Shown here in pieces: positions 9,316 to 17,952 of a DNA stretch of 64,000 nucleotides. Every line of letters begins with the position of its first letter. Within the stretch, counting starts at the first letter, position 1. The position numbers were made by a program, and so were the translations under genes. The DNA is from DASUBN01 sp036500225 (GTDB lineage Bacteria; Pseudomonadota; Gammaproteobacteria; Natronospirales; REEB76): positions 12,775 to 76,774 of the forward strand of contig DASYCJ010000021.1 of NCBI GenBank assembly GCA_036500225.1, read 5' to 3'. Under the pieces are notes generated by a model. The model was not told the origin of the DNA and did no database searches. It worked only from the letters and a program-made list of their open reading frames with translations.

Positions 9316-10059
9316 ATGGCTGGGCATAGTAAATGGGCCAACATCCAGCACCGTAAGGGTGTGCAGGATGCCAAGCGCGGCAAGGTGTTCACTCGCTGCA
9401 TCCGCGAGATCACCACGGCGGCGCGCAACGGCGATCCGGATCCGGCCAACAACCCGCGGCTGCGCTTGGCCATCGACAAGGCCCTCACCGCCAACATGAC
9501 TCGGGACACCATCGACCGGGCCGTGAAACGCGGCGCAGGCGGCGACGATGCCGCCAACATCGAAGAGATACGCTACGAGGGTTATGGCCCCGGCGGCGTC
9601 GCCATCATCGTCGACTGCATGTCCGATAACCGCACCCGCACCGTGGGCGAGGTACGGCATGCTTTCGCCAAGCACGGCGGCAACCTGGGCGCCGATGGCT
9701 CGGTAGGTTATCTGTTCAACAAGTGCGGCGTGCTGAGTTATCTGACGGACGTCAGCGAAGACAAGGTCATGGAAGCGGCCCTGGAAGCGGGTGCCGAGGA
9801 CGTGATCAACGATGGCGGCATCGAAGTGCTGACCAATCCCGCTGACTTCCTCAAGGTCAAGGAATCCATGGAGAAGGCGGGCCTGAAGCCCGAATCCTCC
9901 GGTATCACGCTGCGGGCTTCCATCGCGGTCACCGTCGACGGCGAGAACGCCGAATCGGTGATGGAGCTGCTCGAAGCGCTGGAGAACCTGGACGACGTGC
10001 AGACCGTCTATTCCAACGCCGACTTCCCCGACGAGGTCCTCAAGGCCATGGCCGGGTGA
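9316..10059 (+). CDS. yebC: YebC/PmpR-family protein
   Basis: This 247-residue protein begins MAGHSKWANIQHRKGVQDAK, the near-invariant start of the YebC/TACO1 family. Members have been described both as DNA-binding transcriptional regulators (PmpR) and as factors that help ribosomes through difficult sequences. The RYEGYGPGGVA and NRTRTVGEVRHAFAKHGGNLG motifs are conserved. The length is typical. It heads the yebC-ruvCAB cluster, a common proteobacterial order, and ends seven bases before ruvC. Confidence 0.95.
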   Translation: MAGHSKWANIQHRKGVQDAKRGKVFTRCIREITTAARNGDPDPANNPRLRLAIDKALTANMTRDTIDRAVKRGAGGDDAANIEEIRYEGYGPGGVAIIVDCMSDNRTRTVGEVRHAFAKHGGNLGADGSVGYLFNKCGVLSYLTDVSEDKVMEAALEAGAEDVINDGGIEVLTNPADFLKVKESMEKAGLKPESSGITLRASIAVTVDGENAESVMELLEALENLDDVQTVYSNADFPDEVLKAMAG

Positions 10060-10066
10060 GTAAGCC

Positions 10067-10582
10067 GTGACGCGCATCCTCGGCATTGACCCGGGTTCGC
10101 TCTCCACCGGCTACGGCATCATCGACAGCGAAGGCCAGACCCTCAAGTATGTGGACTGCGGCAACATCCGCACCAGCGGCGGGAGTTTCCTCACGCGTCT
10201 CGAAGAGATTTATTTCGCCGTCGGCACCATCGTCGAGCGCTTCGCACCGGACGAGGTCGCGGTGGAACGTGCCTTCGTGCACAAGAACGCCGATAGCGCC
10301 TTGAAGCTGGGTCAGGCGCGGGCTGCCGCCATCTGTGGCACCCTCGTGAAGCGCGTGCCCCTGCATGAATACACCCCGAAGGAAGTGAAGCAGGCAGTAG
10401 TGGGTAAGGGCGGCGCCGATAAAGAACAGGTGCAACACATGATGCGGGTGATCCTGGGGTTGAAGGGCGAACTGCAAGCGGACAGCGCCGATGCGCTGGC
10501 CATCGCCGTCTGCCATGCCCACAGCCGCGGCCTCAAGGCGCAACTGGCCTCGCTGGTGCAGGCACGGGGAGCGCGGCGATGA
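10067..10582 (+). CDS. ruvC: Holliday-junction endonuclease RuvC
   Basis: This 171-residue RNase-H-fold nuclease cuts Holliday junctions symmetrically during recombination. The opening TRILGIDPGSLSTGYG contains the first catalytic Asp (D8), and the second acidic residue is in VAVERAF; the C-terminal DSADALAIAVCHAH provides the last pair. It starts with GTG and is followed by ruvA in an ATGA overlap, so the two are translated together. Confidence 0.97.
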   Translation: MTRILGIDPGSLSTGYGIIDSEGQTLKYVDCGNIRTSGGSFLTRLEEIYFAVGTIVERFAPDEVAVERAFVHKNADSALKLGQARAAAICGTLVKRVPLHEYTPKEVKQAVVGKGGADKEQVQHMMRVILGLKGELQADSADALAIAVCHAHSRGLKAQLASLVQARGARR

Positions 10583-11163
10583 TCGGCTTCCTGCGCGGAA
10601 AGATCCTGCGCAAGCAGCCACCCCATCTATTGATAGACGTGCAGGGTGTGGGCTACGAAGTAGAATCGCCCATGTCCACCTTCTACGACCTGCCGGAAGT
10701 GGGCGCCGAGATCACGCTCTTCACCCACCTCACCATCCGTGAAGATGCCCACGTGCTGTTCGGCTTCGGTAGCGAAGCGGAACGGCGTTTCTTCCGCAGC
10801 TTGATCCGGATCAACGGGGTCGGCCCCAAGCTCGCCCTTACCATCCTCTCCGGCATCAGTCTGGACGGCTTCGTGCGCTGCGTGCAGGAGAACGATACCG
10901 CCGCCCTCACGCGCCTGCCGGGCATCGGCAAGAAGACCGCTGAGCGCCTGGTGGTGGAGATGCGCGATAGACTGGACGACGTGGGCGCGCCTGCCAGCGC
11001 CGGCGTATCGGCGAACCCCCGCGACGAGGCCCTGAGTGCCTTGGTGTCCTTGGGGTATAAGCCCCAGGAGGCGGCCCAGATGTTGCGGGCCATCAAGGAA
11101 GACGGCTTGAGCAGCGAAGAACTCATCCGCCGTGCGCTCCAGGGCGCACTCCGCACGGGATAG
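10579..11163 (+). CDS. ruvA: Holliday-junction binding protein RuvA
   Basis: This 194-residue tetrameric protein grips four-way junctions and recruits the RuvB motor. It starts MIGFLRGKI with the N-terminal OB fold, has two helix-hairpin-helix segments (IRINGVGPKLAL and LPGIGKKTAERLVVEM), then a flexible linker and a C-terminal three-helix RuvB-binding domain (EALSALVSLGYKPQEA). It overlaps ruvC by four bases, and ruvB starts three bases after its stop. Confidence 0.97.
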   Translation: MIGFLRGKILRKQPPHLLIDVQGVGYEVESPMSTFYDLPEVGAEITLFTHLTIREDAHVLFGFGSEAERRFFRSLIRINGVGPKLALTILSGISLDGFVRCVQENDTAALTRLPGIGKKTAERLVVEMRDRLDDVGAPASAGVSANPRDEALSALVSLGYKPQEAAQMLRAIKEDGLSSEELIRRALQGALRTG

Positions 11164-11166
11164 TCC

Positions 11167-12207
11167 ATGGCCACCGAACGCATCATCACCGCCCAGAGCA
11201 GCGCCGAAGAAGAGGCGGTGGACCGCGCTATCCGGCCGCGTAACCTCGCCGAATACGTCGGCCAGCCCGCGGTGCGGGAACAGATGGAGATATTCATCGG
11301 CGCCGCCAAGAAACGCGGCGAGGCCCTGGATCACGTGTTGATCTTCGGGCCGCCGGGCTTGGGCAAGACTACGCTGGCCCACATCATCGCCACCGAACTC
11401 GGCGTGAACCTGCGCCAGACTTCCGGCCCCGTGCTGGAACGGCCCGGCGATCTCGCGGCCCTGCTCACCAACCTCGAACCGCGGGACGTCTTGTTCGTGG
11501 ACGAGATCCATCGCCTCTCCGCAGTGGTGGAAGAGGTGCTGTATCCGGCGCTGGAGGACTACAAGCTCGACATCATGATCGGTGAAGGTCCCGCTGCGCG
11601 CTCCATCAAGCTGGAACTGCCGCCCTTCACTCTGGTGGGCGCGACCACTCGCGCAGGCTTGCTGACCTCGCCGCTGCGGGATCGCTTCGGCATCGTGCAA
11701 CGCCTCGAGTTCTACAGCGTCGAAGACCTCACCCACATCGTGACCCGCTCGGCGCGCATCCTGGCTCTCAAGATAGACGCCGAGGGGGCCAAGGAGATCG
11801 CCACCCGTTCCCGTGGCACGCCGCGCATCGCCAACCGCTTGCTGCGCCGGGTGCGTGACTTCGCGGAAGTGAAAGCTGACGGCCACATCAGTGCCGCCAT
11901 CGCCCACAAGGCCATGGACATGCTGGACGTGGACCAGCACGGCTTCGACATGCTGGACCGCAAGCTGCTGCTCGCCATCATCGAAAAGTTCGATGGCGGG
12001 CCGGTAGGGGTGGACAGCCTGGCGGCGGCCATCGGCGAGGAGCGAGGCACCATCGAAGACGTGCTAGAGCCCTTCCTCATCCAGCAGGGCTTCATGATGC
12101 GCACCGCCCGCGGCCGCATGGCCACCAAGACCGCCTACCAGCATTTTGGCTTCCAGCCGCCCAAGCGAGAGCCCTCCGCGGACATGTTCGAAGCGCAGGG
12201 GGACTGA
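11167..12207 (+). CDS. ruvB: Holliday-junction branch-migration helicase RuvB
   Basis: This 346-residue AAA+ hexameric ATPase drives branch migration with RuvA. Walker A is GPPGLGKT at 61-68, Walker B is the LFVDEIHRL segment, sensor 1 lies in LVGATTRAGLL, and the arginine-finger region is TSPLRDRFG. The C-terminal winged-helix domain begins near KLLLAIIEKFDGGPVGVDSLA. Length and order are standard. The ybgC reading frame starts directly at its stop codon. Confidence 0.98.
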   Translation: MATERIITAQSSAEEEAVDRAIRPRNLAEYVGQPAVREQMEIFIGAAKKRGEALDHVLIFGPPGLGKTTLAHIIATELGVNLRQTSGPVLERPGDLAALLTNLEPRDVLFVDEIHRLSAVVEEVLYPALEDYKLDIMIGEGPAARSIKLELPPFTLVGATTRAGLLTSPLRDRFGIVQRLEFYSVEDLTHIVTRSARILALKIDAEGAKEIATRSRGTPRIANRLLRRVRDFAEVKADGHISAAIAHKAMDMLDVDQHGFDMLDRKLLLAIIEKFDGGPVGVDSLAAAIGEERGTIEDVLEPFLIQQGFMMRTARGRMATKTAYQHFGFQPPKREPSADMFEAQGD

Positions 12208-12678
12208 GTGGATCACGTAAAGCGTGCGATAGGTCACACGGCCGACAGTCCCGCCGACATAAGCTGTAAAATCGGGATAGCGAGCTTCCTGTGGCGGGTC
12301 AGGGTCTACTACGAGGATACGGACCTGGGTGGGGTGGTGTACCACGCCAACTACCTGAAGTTCATGGAACGGGCGCGCACCGAATGGCTGCGCAGCCTGG
12401 GTTTCGAACAGGACGTGCTGCGTAACCACCACTCGGTGCAGTTCGTAGTGGTGAATGCGGACCTTCATTTCCGGCGTCCCGCGCGGTTCAACGATGAGTT
12501 GACGGTGAGCGCGGAAGTGAAGAAGCGCACTGCGGCCAGCATCACCTTCCATCAGGAAGTGCGCGGGCCCAGTGACATGGGATTGTGTACAGGCGAGATC
12601 AGGGTCGCCTGCATCGACGCGGATACATTCAGACCCAGGCCCCTGCCAAGGGAGATCCTGAGGGAGTTCGGCGGATGA
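12208..12678 (+). CDS. ybgC: YbgC-type acyl-CoA thioesterase of the Tol-Pal cluster
   Basis: This hot-dog-fold thioesterase has the 4-hydroxybenzoyl-CoA-thioesterase motif RVYYEDTDLGGVVYHANYLKFMERART, with the catalytic Asp in YYEDTD. From the GTG right behind the ruvB stop the protein is 156 residues, about 25 longer than E. coli YbgC (134). The first ~30 residues look unlike the family, and no convincing internal ATG/GTG start precedes the fold, so either the leader is real or an unusual start is used near 12290. It is the first gene of ybgC-tolQRAB-pal-cpoB and overlaps tolQ by ATGA. Confidence 0.88.
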   Translation: MDHVKRAIGHTADSPADISCKIGIASFLWRVRVYYEDTDLGGVVYHANYLKFMERARTEWLRSLGFEQDVLRNHHSVQFVVVNADLHFRRPARFNDELTVSAEVKKRTAASITFHQEVRGPSDMGLCTGEIRVACIDADTFRPRPLPREILREFGG

Positions 12679-13358
12679 ACGGTGAAGAATCTTTCCTGGA
12701 GATAGCGCTGCACGCGAGCCTCGTGGTGAAGCTCGTGCTGTTGCTCCTGATTGGCGCCTCCATCGCCTCCTGGGCGATGATCTTCCGCAAGCGGCGCCTG
12801 CTCCGGGATGCGCGCATGAAATCCGAAGCCTTCGAGAAGCGCTTCTGGTCCGGCGGTGACCTGGCCGGCATGTACAAGGAGATTACCGGCACCGGCGCCG
12901 AGAGCGGCATGGAGAACATATTCGAAGCCGGTTTCGCCGAGTTCGCGCGCCTGCGCAAGCAGATCGACGATCCGGCGCAGGTGGTGGAGGGCGCACGCCG
13001 TGCCATGCGCGTGGCGCAGATTCGCGAGGTGGATCGCCTGGAGGAGAATCTGGTATTTCTCGCCACCGTCGGCTCCATCAGCCCCTACGTCGGCCTGTTC
13101 GGCACCGTGTGGGGGATCATGAACGCCTTCCATTCACTCGGTAACGTGCAGCACGCCACCATATCCATGGTGGCGCCCGGCATCTCCGAGGCGCTCATCG
13201 CCACCGCCATGGGCCTGTTCGCCGCCATCCCGGCGGTGATCGCCTACAATCGCTTCGCCAACCACGTGGAGCGGCTGGAGACGCGCTTCGACAGTTTCCT
13301 GGAAGAGTTCTCCACCATCCTGCAGCGCCACACGGGCTCGCGCGCCGGACACGGATGA
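12675..13358 (+). CDS. tolQ: Tol-Pal system proton channel subunit TolQ
   Basis: This 227-residue inner-membrane protein of the MotA/TolQ/ExbB family forms with TolR the proton channel that energises TolA. Three membrane segments are visible: ~16-38 (VVKLVLLLLIGASIASWAMI), ~130-155 (ISPYVGLFGTVWGIMNAF) and ~165-190 (ISEALIATAMGLFAAIPAVIAY). The VGLFGTVWG and EALIATAMGLFAAIPA motifs are family signatures. The start overlaps ybgC by ATGA; an in-frame ATG at 12585 lies inside ybgC and is unlikely. Confidence 0.96.
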   Translation: MNGEESFLEIALHASLVVKLVLLLLIGASIASWAMIFRKRRLLRDARMKSEAFEKRFWSGGDLAGMYKEITGTGAESGMENIFEAGFAEFARLRKQIDDPAQVVEGARRAMRVAQIREVDRLEENLVFLATVGSISPYVGLFGTVWGIMNAFHSLGNVQHATISMVAPGISEALIATAMGLFAAIPAVIAYNRFANHVERLETRFDSFLEEFSTILQRHTGSRAGHG

Positions 13359-13364
13359 ACGACG

Positions 13365-13817
13365 ATGCCTAGGAAGCACAAACGCCGCATGATGGGTGAG
13401 ATCAACGTCGTACCTTATATCGACGTGATGCTGGTACTGCTCGTCATCTTCATGATCACGGCGCCCCTGCTCTCGGAAGGCGTGAAGGTGGACCTGCCGT
13501 CCGCCAATGCCAAGCCCATCGATCTCAAGAGCGACGAGACGCCGGTGATCCTCAGCATCAACGCGGCCGGCCAGTACTTCCTCAACATCGGCACTCCCCA
13601 GGACCAGCCGATCAGCGCCGAGATCGTGGTGGCGCGGATCGCTGCGGTCATCAAGCTCAACCCCAACGTGCATGTGTTCGTGCGCGGCGACCGCAAGGCC
13701 ACCTACGACAAGGTCATCACTGGCATCGCCCTCCTGCAGGGTGCCGGCGTGCCGAGCGTGGGCCTCGAGACTGAGCCGGACAACGCCCCGTCGGTGCAGA
13801 TCAATGGCCACAAGTAG
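13365..13817 (+). CDS. tolR: Tol-Pal system proton channel subunit TolR
   Basis: This 150-residue ExbD/TolR-family protein has one membrane helix (~15-37) with the essential proton-carrying Asp, D20, in INVVPYIDVMLVLLVIFM, and a periplasmic domain rich in beta strands. It lies six bases after tolQ, and its last 14 bases overlap the tolA start. A distinct ExbD paralogue at the right end of the window has its Asp at the same position. Confidence 0.96.
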   Translation: MPRKHKRRMMGEINVVPYIDVMLVLLVIFMITAPLLSEGVKVDLPSANAKPIDLKSDETPVILSINAAGQYFLNIGTPQDQPISAEIVVARIAAVIKLNPNVHVFVRGDRKATYDKVITGIALLQGAGVPSVGLETEPDNAPSVQINGHK

Positions 13818-14580
13818 ACACCGCGCTGCGAGCGTCGATCCCCAGCGCCTGTGGCCCTGGGGTTACTCCGTGCTGTTGCACGTGGTCCTGGTCCTGCTCT
13901 TGGTGCTGAGCTTCCACTGGACCAGTTCCAGCGTCGCCTCACTTGGTGGCACCAACCCGGATGCCGAACCGGTGAAGGCCACGGTGGTGGACCAGAGTCT
14001 CATCAACCAGCAGATGGCCATGCTCAAGTCCGAACAGGACAAGAAGCATCAGGAGAAGCAGCAGCTCGAACAGAGCATCACCGACCTGAAGCAGCAGCAG
14101 ACCAGTGCCCAGCAGCAGGTGAACCAGCAGATGGCGGACCTGAAAGCCCAGTCCGACCACCTGGACAAGCTCAAGGCCGAGGACGATGCCCTGGCTCAGA
14201 GACAGAAGACGGCTGATTCCGCTGCACGCCGCCGCCAGCTTGCGGCGGAGATCGCCAACGAGGAGAGCGCGCACAATGCCGGCTTGGCCAGCGCGAAACA
14301 GAAATGGATAGCCCTCATCCAGCTTAAGGTAAACAACAACTGGATAAAGCCGCCCAATACCCCCACCGATCTCAAGTGCACCCTCACTGTCACTCAAGTG
14401 CCGGGCGGCACGGTTACGAACGCGCAGATGTCTTCGTGCAACGGGGATGATGCTGTCGTACAATCCATTATTACGGCCGCATATCGGTCCTCGCCGCTGC
14501 CGGCACCGCCCGATCCATCCTTGTTCGATGAAGGTAAGGTCCTTAACCTTAACTTCAACAACAAAAACCAGTCACCGTGA
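13804..14580 (+). CDS. tolA: Tol-Pal system envelope-spanning protein TolA
   Basis: This 258-residue protein spans the periplasm from TolQR to Pal and TolB. The ATG at 13804, inside the end of tolR, gives a short basic N-terminus, then a single membrane helix (~19-38) with S22xxxH26, the Ser-His spacing needed for contact with TolQ. Residues ~65-165 are a Gln/Lys/Glu-rich coiled coil (domain II), much shorter than in E. coli. The C-terminal domain III (~170-258) has a paired Cys, as in TolA. The stop overlaps the GTG of tolB. Confidence 0.92.
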   Translation: MATSRHRAASVDPQRLWPWGYSVLLHVVLVLLLVLSFHWTSSSVASLGGTNPDAEPVKATVVDQSLINQQMAMLKSEQDKKHQEKQQLEQSITDLKQQQTSAQQQVNQQMADLKAQSDHLDKLKAEDDALAQRQKTADSAARRRQLAAEIANEESAHNAGLASAKQKWIALIQLKVNNNWIKPPNTPTDLKCTLTVTQVPGGTVTNAQMSSCNGDDAVVQSIITAAYRSSPLPAPPDPSLFDEGKVLNLNFNNKNQSP

Positions 14581-15896
14581 GAGACTTCGTGCGCAATTCG
14601 TTCCTTAGTGTGATGACTGTCGTGTTGTTGGTGCTGCCGGTGGTATCGCCCCAGGCGACCCTGGACATCGAGATCACCAGCGGCGTGAACTCGGCTTCAC
14701 CCATCGCCATCGTGCCTTTCAGTTTCGACGGCCAGGGTGCGGCTCCGGTGGACATGGCCGGTGTGATCGGCGCGGACTTGGCCCGCAGCGGTCGCTTCAA
14801 GGCCATCGACCCTAAGGACATGCTCTCCAAACCCAGTCAGGCCTCGGCCATCAACTTCAATGACTGGCAGGTGATCAAGGTCAACGACCTGGTGATCGGC
14901 CGCATCAAGACCGTGGGCGGCGGTTATTCGGTCGAGTACCAGGTGTTCAACGTCTACACCCATCAGCAGATCATGGGCTTCAGCGTCGCCACCAGCGCCG
15001 CACGCCTGCGCTACACCGCGCACTTCATCAGCGACTCCATCTATCAGAAGCTCACCGGCCAGCGCGGCGCCTTCAACACCCACATCGCCTACGTGGAAGT
15101 GGGGGCAGGGGAGCGCTATTCGCTGGTGGTGGCGGATTCGGATGGTTTCGGCGCCCAGCCCATCATCCCGAATGCGGCCCAGCCCCTAATGTCGCCGGCC
15201 TGGTCGCCGGATGGCACCCAGTTGGCCTACGTCTCCTTCGAAGGCATCCAGCCCGCGATATTCCTGCAGACCATCAGCACCGGCCAGCGCACCATGCTCT
15301 CCAAACAGACAGGCATCAACGGCGCGCCGTCCTTCTCGCCGGACGGCAAGTCCCTGGCGCTGACCCTGTCCAGCAGTCCGGGTAATCCGGACGTCTATGT
15401 GATGGACCTGGCCACCAAGAAGCTCAAGCGCATCACCACCTCCGAGGCCGCCGATACGGAAGCCAGTTGGTCGCCGGATGGCAAGAGCCTGTACTTCACT
15501 TCGGACCGGGGCGGCAGCCCGCAGATATATAAGGTGAGCACAGACGGCGGCGAGCCCCAGCGCATCACCTTCGACGGCAGCTATAACGCCGATGCCCACG
15601 TCTCGCCGGACGGCAAGTCCCTGGTGCTGGTACATCGGGAAGACGGCCACCTGCACATCTCGGTCATGGACTTGGCCAGCGGCACGCTTCAGACCCTGAC
15701 CGACGGCGATCTGGACAAGTCCCCCAGCTTCGCCCCCAACGGCAGCATGATCATCTTCGAGGCCGACTATAACGACCGCGGAGTGTTGGAGATGGTATCG
15801 GTGGACGGCCAAGTGCGGGAACGCCTCTCGGAGAGGCAGGGCGGCGTGGACGTGCACGCCCCCGTCTGGGGCCCGTTCCTGGCTCCCGCCCCGTGA
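14577..15896 (+). CDS. tolB: Tol-Pal periplasmic beta-propeller TolB
   Basis: This 439-residue exported protein has a signal peptide (~1-27), an N-terminal alpha/beta domain (to ~165), and a six-bladed beta propeller with repeats such as AWSPDGTQLAYVS, SFSPDGKSLALTL, SWSPDGKSLYFTSDR and HVSPDGKSLVLVH. TolB binds Pal and is released by TolA. The start is GTG, overlapping the tolA stop; the short MRDFVRNSF leader fits a signal peptide. pal follows after 49 bases with its own strong ribosome-binding site. Confidence 0.96.
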   Translation: MRDFVRNSFLSVMTVVLLVLPVVSPQATLDIEITSGVNSASPIAIVPFSFDGQGAAPVDMAGVIGADLARSGRFKAIDPKDMLSKPSQASAINFNDWQVIKVNDLVIGRIKTVGGGYSVEYQVFNVYTHQQIMGFSVATSAARLRYTAHFISDSIYQKLTGQRGAFNTHIAYVEVGAGERYSLVVADSDGFGAQPIIPNAAQPLMSPAWSPDGTQLAYVSFEGIQPAIFLQTISTGQRTMLSKQTGINGAPSFSPDGKSLALTLSSSPGNPDVYVMDLATKKLKRITTSEAADTEASWSPDGKSLYFTSDRGGSPQIYKVSTDGGEPQRITFDGSYNADAHVSPDGKSLVLVHREDGHLHISVMDLASGTLQTLTDGDLDKSPSFAPNGSMIIFEADYNDRGVLEMVSVDGQVRERLSERQGGVDVHAPVWGPFLAPAP

Positions 15897-15945
15897 CCGC
15901 AGCCGCCTGAGCGGTTAATCTATGTACATCCAAAGGAGTGCTCCC

Positions 15946-16464
15946 ATGAAGACCTTGCGTATTGCCCTGACTATCGCGGTGCTGGCGGTGTTCACCGTCG
16001 CCTGCTCCAAGAACGTGAAGCCGACCACGGCGGCCCCGGCTGCCGCGGCTCCCGCCACGGTGGCTCCGGCTGCTCCGGCCACCACGCCCGCCGCGCCCGC
16101 GGTGAGCCCGCTGGACGACCCGAACAGCCCGCTGGCCCAGCGCGTCGTGTATTTCGACTTTGACAAGAGCGACATCAAGCCGGAGTTCCTGGACACGCTG
16201 ACCGCGCATGCCAAGTACCTGATCGCCAACCCTACCCAGAAGATCCGCATCGAGGGTTACACCGACGAGCGCGGCACCGTGGAGTACAACATCGCCTTGG
16301 GTGACCGCCGTGCCCAGGCTGTGCGTCGCTTCATGCTGTTCCAGGGCGTGAACGCCGACCAGATCACCACCGTCAGCTACGGTGAGGCGCATCCCGCCGA
16401 CGCCGGCCATGAAGAAACGTCGTGGGCCAAGAACCGCCGCTCGGTAATCGTGTACCTGAAATGA
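15946..16464 (+). CDS. pal: Peptidoglycan-associated lipoprotein Pal
   Basis: This 172-residue outer-membrane lipoprotein links the outer membrane to peptidoglycan. The signal ends at a TVAC lipobox (C20), slightly off consensus. An Ala/Pro/Thr-rich tether (25-60) precedes the OmpA-like domain, whose YFDFDKSDIKPEF and IEGYTDERGTVEYNIALGDRRAQAV motifs bind diaminopimelate. AAAGGAG precedes the ATG at 15946, supporting this start over an upstream in-frame ATG at 15922. The stop overlaps cpoB by ATGA. Confidence 0.97.
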   Translation: MKTLRIALTIAVLAVFTVACSKNVKPTTAAPAAAAPATVAPAAPATTPAAPAVSPLDDPNSPLAQRVVYFDFDKSDIKPEFLDTLTAHAKYLIANPTQKIRIEGYTDERGTVEYNIALGDRRAQAVRRFMLFQGVNADQITTVSYGEAHPADAGHEETSWAKNRRSVIVYLK

Positions 16465-17240
16465 TCCAGTCGCGGAGCCTCCTCTGCGTCGCCGGACTTG
16501 GCATCCTGCTTGCAGGATGCCAAGTCCGTGACGATGATCCCTACGCAGTGCAGCAGCGCGAGCTCGCAGCGCGCGTCGACCGCCTCGACCAGCTCTTCAA
16601 GAACCAGAGCCTCGAGGGCCTCTCCCAGCGCATCGACACGATGCAGGAGCAGGTGAAGGATCTGCAGGGTGAAGTCGAAGTGCTGGAACACGATGACGAC
16701 CTGAACAAGAAGCAGCAGCGCGACCTGTACCAGGACTTGGATAAGCGCCTGCAGAAGCTCGAGGCGGGTCTGAGTGCCGCCCAACAACCAGCCCCGCCGG
16801 CAGTGACCATGGAACCGCCGCCGGCCAGCACCGCCGCGGCGACTCCTGGTGGTGGGCTGGACGATGCCGCCTACCAGAAGGACTTCAACCTGCTGAAGCA
16901 GGGGCGTTTCGTCGAGGCCATCAAGGGCTTTAAGTCCTTCCAGAAGCGCTACCCGGATAGTGCGTTGCAGCCGAATGCCGCGTTCTGGACTGGCGAGGCC
17001 TATTACCAGAACGGCGACTTCGAGACTGCACTCAGCACCTTCAAGAAGGTGATCAAGGATTATCCGAAGTCCAATAAAGTGGCAGATGCTACCCTCAAGG
17101 TGGGTTACTGCCAGTACGAACTGCAGCAGTGGAGCGCCGCCAAACAAACCCTAAACTCCGTGGTGAAGGACTTCGCCGGCAGCAGTGCCGCGGGTCTCGC
17201 CACCCAGCGCTTGCAGCGCATGCAGGACGAGGGGCACTGA
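16461..17240 (+). CDS. cpoB: Tol-Pal associated coordinator CpoB (YbgF), with a lipobox
   Basis: This 259-residue protein couples the Tol machine to peptidoglycan synthesis at division in E. coli. After the start, which overlaps pal, the signal sequence ends in a perfect lipobox LLAGC (C20), so here it may be a lipoprotein, whereas E. coli CpoB is soluble. Residues ~30-105 form the trimerising coiled coil (QQRELAARVDRLDQLF), then a Pro-rich linker, and three TPR repeats from ~137 (YQKDFNLLKQGRFVEAIKGF, AAFWTGEAYYQNGDFETA, LKVGYCQYELQQWSAAKQ). The codons for residues 12-22 form a long perfect hairpin, annotated separately. Confidence 0.93.
   Translation: MIQSRSLLCVAGLGILLAGCQVRDDDPYAVQQRELAARVDRLDQLFKNQSLEGLSQRIDTMQEQVKDLQGEVEVLEHDDDLNKKQQRDLYQDLDKRLQKLEAGLSAAQQPAPPAVTMEPPPASTAAATPGGGLDDAAYQKDFNLLKQGRFVEAIKGFKSFQKRYPDSALQPNAAFWTGEAYYQNGDFETALSTFKKVIKDYPKSNKVADATLKVGYCQYELQQWSAAKQTLNSVVKDFAGSSAAGLATQRLQRMQDEGH
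16495..16526 (+). promoter_or_regulatory. 15-bp perfect hairpin inside the start of cpoB
   Basis: GACTTGGCATCCTGC (16495-16509) is the exact inverse complement of GCAGGATGCCAAGTC (16512-16526), with TT between. The structure begins 34 bases after the cpoB start codon and encodes the lipobox region. In mRNA it would fold into a very stable stem just inside the ribosome's entry path, between the abundant pal product and cpoB. A role in lowering cpoB translation or ending a pal transcript is inference; there is no T-run. Confidence 0.65.
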
Positions 17241-17244
17241 GACG

Positions 17245-17940
17245 GTGAACGCGGTACGGCAACCCGGCCGCGGCGCGCGGCGGGATGACCTGCCGGCCGC
17301 GGAGCGTCTCAGGATCACCGAGATATTCCATTCGATACAAGGCGAAGCGGACAGCGTCGGCTGGCCTACCGTGTTCGTGCGCCTGACGGGTTGCCCGCTG
17401 CGCTGCGGCTACTGCGACACCGCCTATGCCTTCCATGGTGGTGAATGGTGGAGCTTCGACGAGGTGCTGGCGGAAGTGGCGGGCCACCTGCCGCGCTACG
17501 TCACGGTCACCGGCGGCGAGCCCCTGGCCCAGAAGAACTGTCTGCCTCTACTTAACCGCCTCTGCGATGCGGGCTACACCGTGTCCATCGAGACCAGCGG
17601 TGCTCTGCCCATCGCGCCCCTGGACCCCCGGGTGATCCGCGTCATGGACCTCAAGACTCCCGCTTCCGGCGAGATGGAAAAAAATCTCATGGAGAACATC
17701 CCGGCCCTGCGAACCAAGGACCAGGCGAAGTTCGTCATCTGCGACCGGACCGACTATGAGTGGTCCAAGGCGCAGGTGGCCGAGCACCAGCTCACAGAAC
17801 GCTGCCAGGTCTTGTTTTCACCTAGCCATGAGCAGGTGAGTCCGAGGGAATTGGCGGAGTGGATCCTCGCCGATCGCTTGCCTGTACGGCTTCAGGTCCA
17901 ACTTCATAAATATCTTTGGGGCAACGTACCGGGTCATTGA
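17245..17940 (+). CDS. queE: 7-carboxy-7-deazaguanine synthase QueE
   Basis: This 231-residue radical-SAM enzyme contracts the ring of 6-carboxytetrahydropterin to 7-carboxy-7-deazaguanine in queuosine synthesis. The [4Fe-4S] motif is C50-x3-C54-x2-C57 (GCPLRCGYCDTAY). ITEIFHSIQGEADSVGWPTVFVRL and VTVTGGEPLAQ are family motifs. The GTG at 17245, five bases after cpoB, is the assumed start; an earlier in-frame ATG lies within cpoB. queC follows 12 bases later, giving a queEC pair at the end of the Tol-Pal run. Confidence 0.94.
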   Translation: MNAVRQPGRGARRDDLPAAERLRITEIFHSIQGEADSVGWPTVFVRLTGCPLRCGYCDTAYAFHGGEWWSFDEVLAEVAGHLPRYVTVTGGEPLAQKNCLPLLNRLCDAGYTVSIETSGALPIAPLDPRVIRVMDLKTPASGEMEKNLMENIPALRTKDQAKFVICDRTDYEWSKAQVAEHQLTERCQVLFSPSHEQVSPRELAEWILADRLPVRLQVQLHKYLWGNVPGH

Positions 17941-17952
17941 CCGGTCTCGCAC

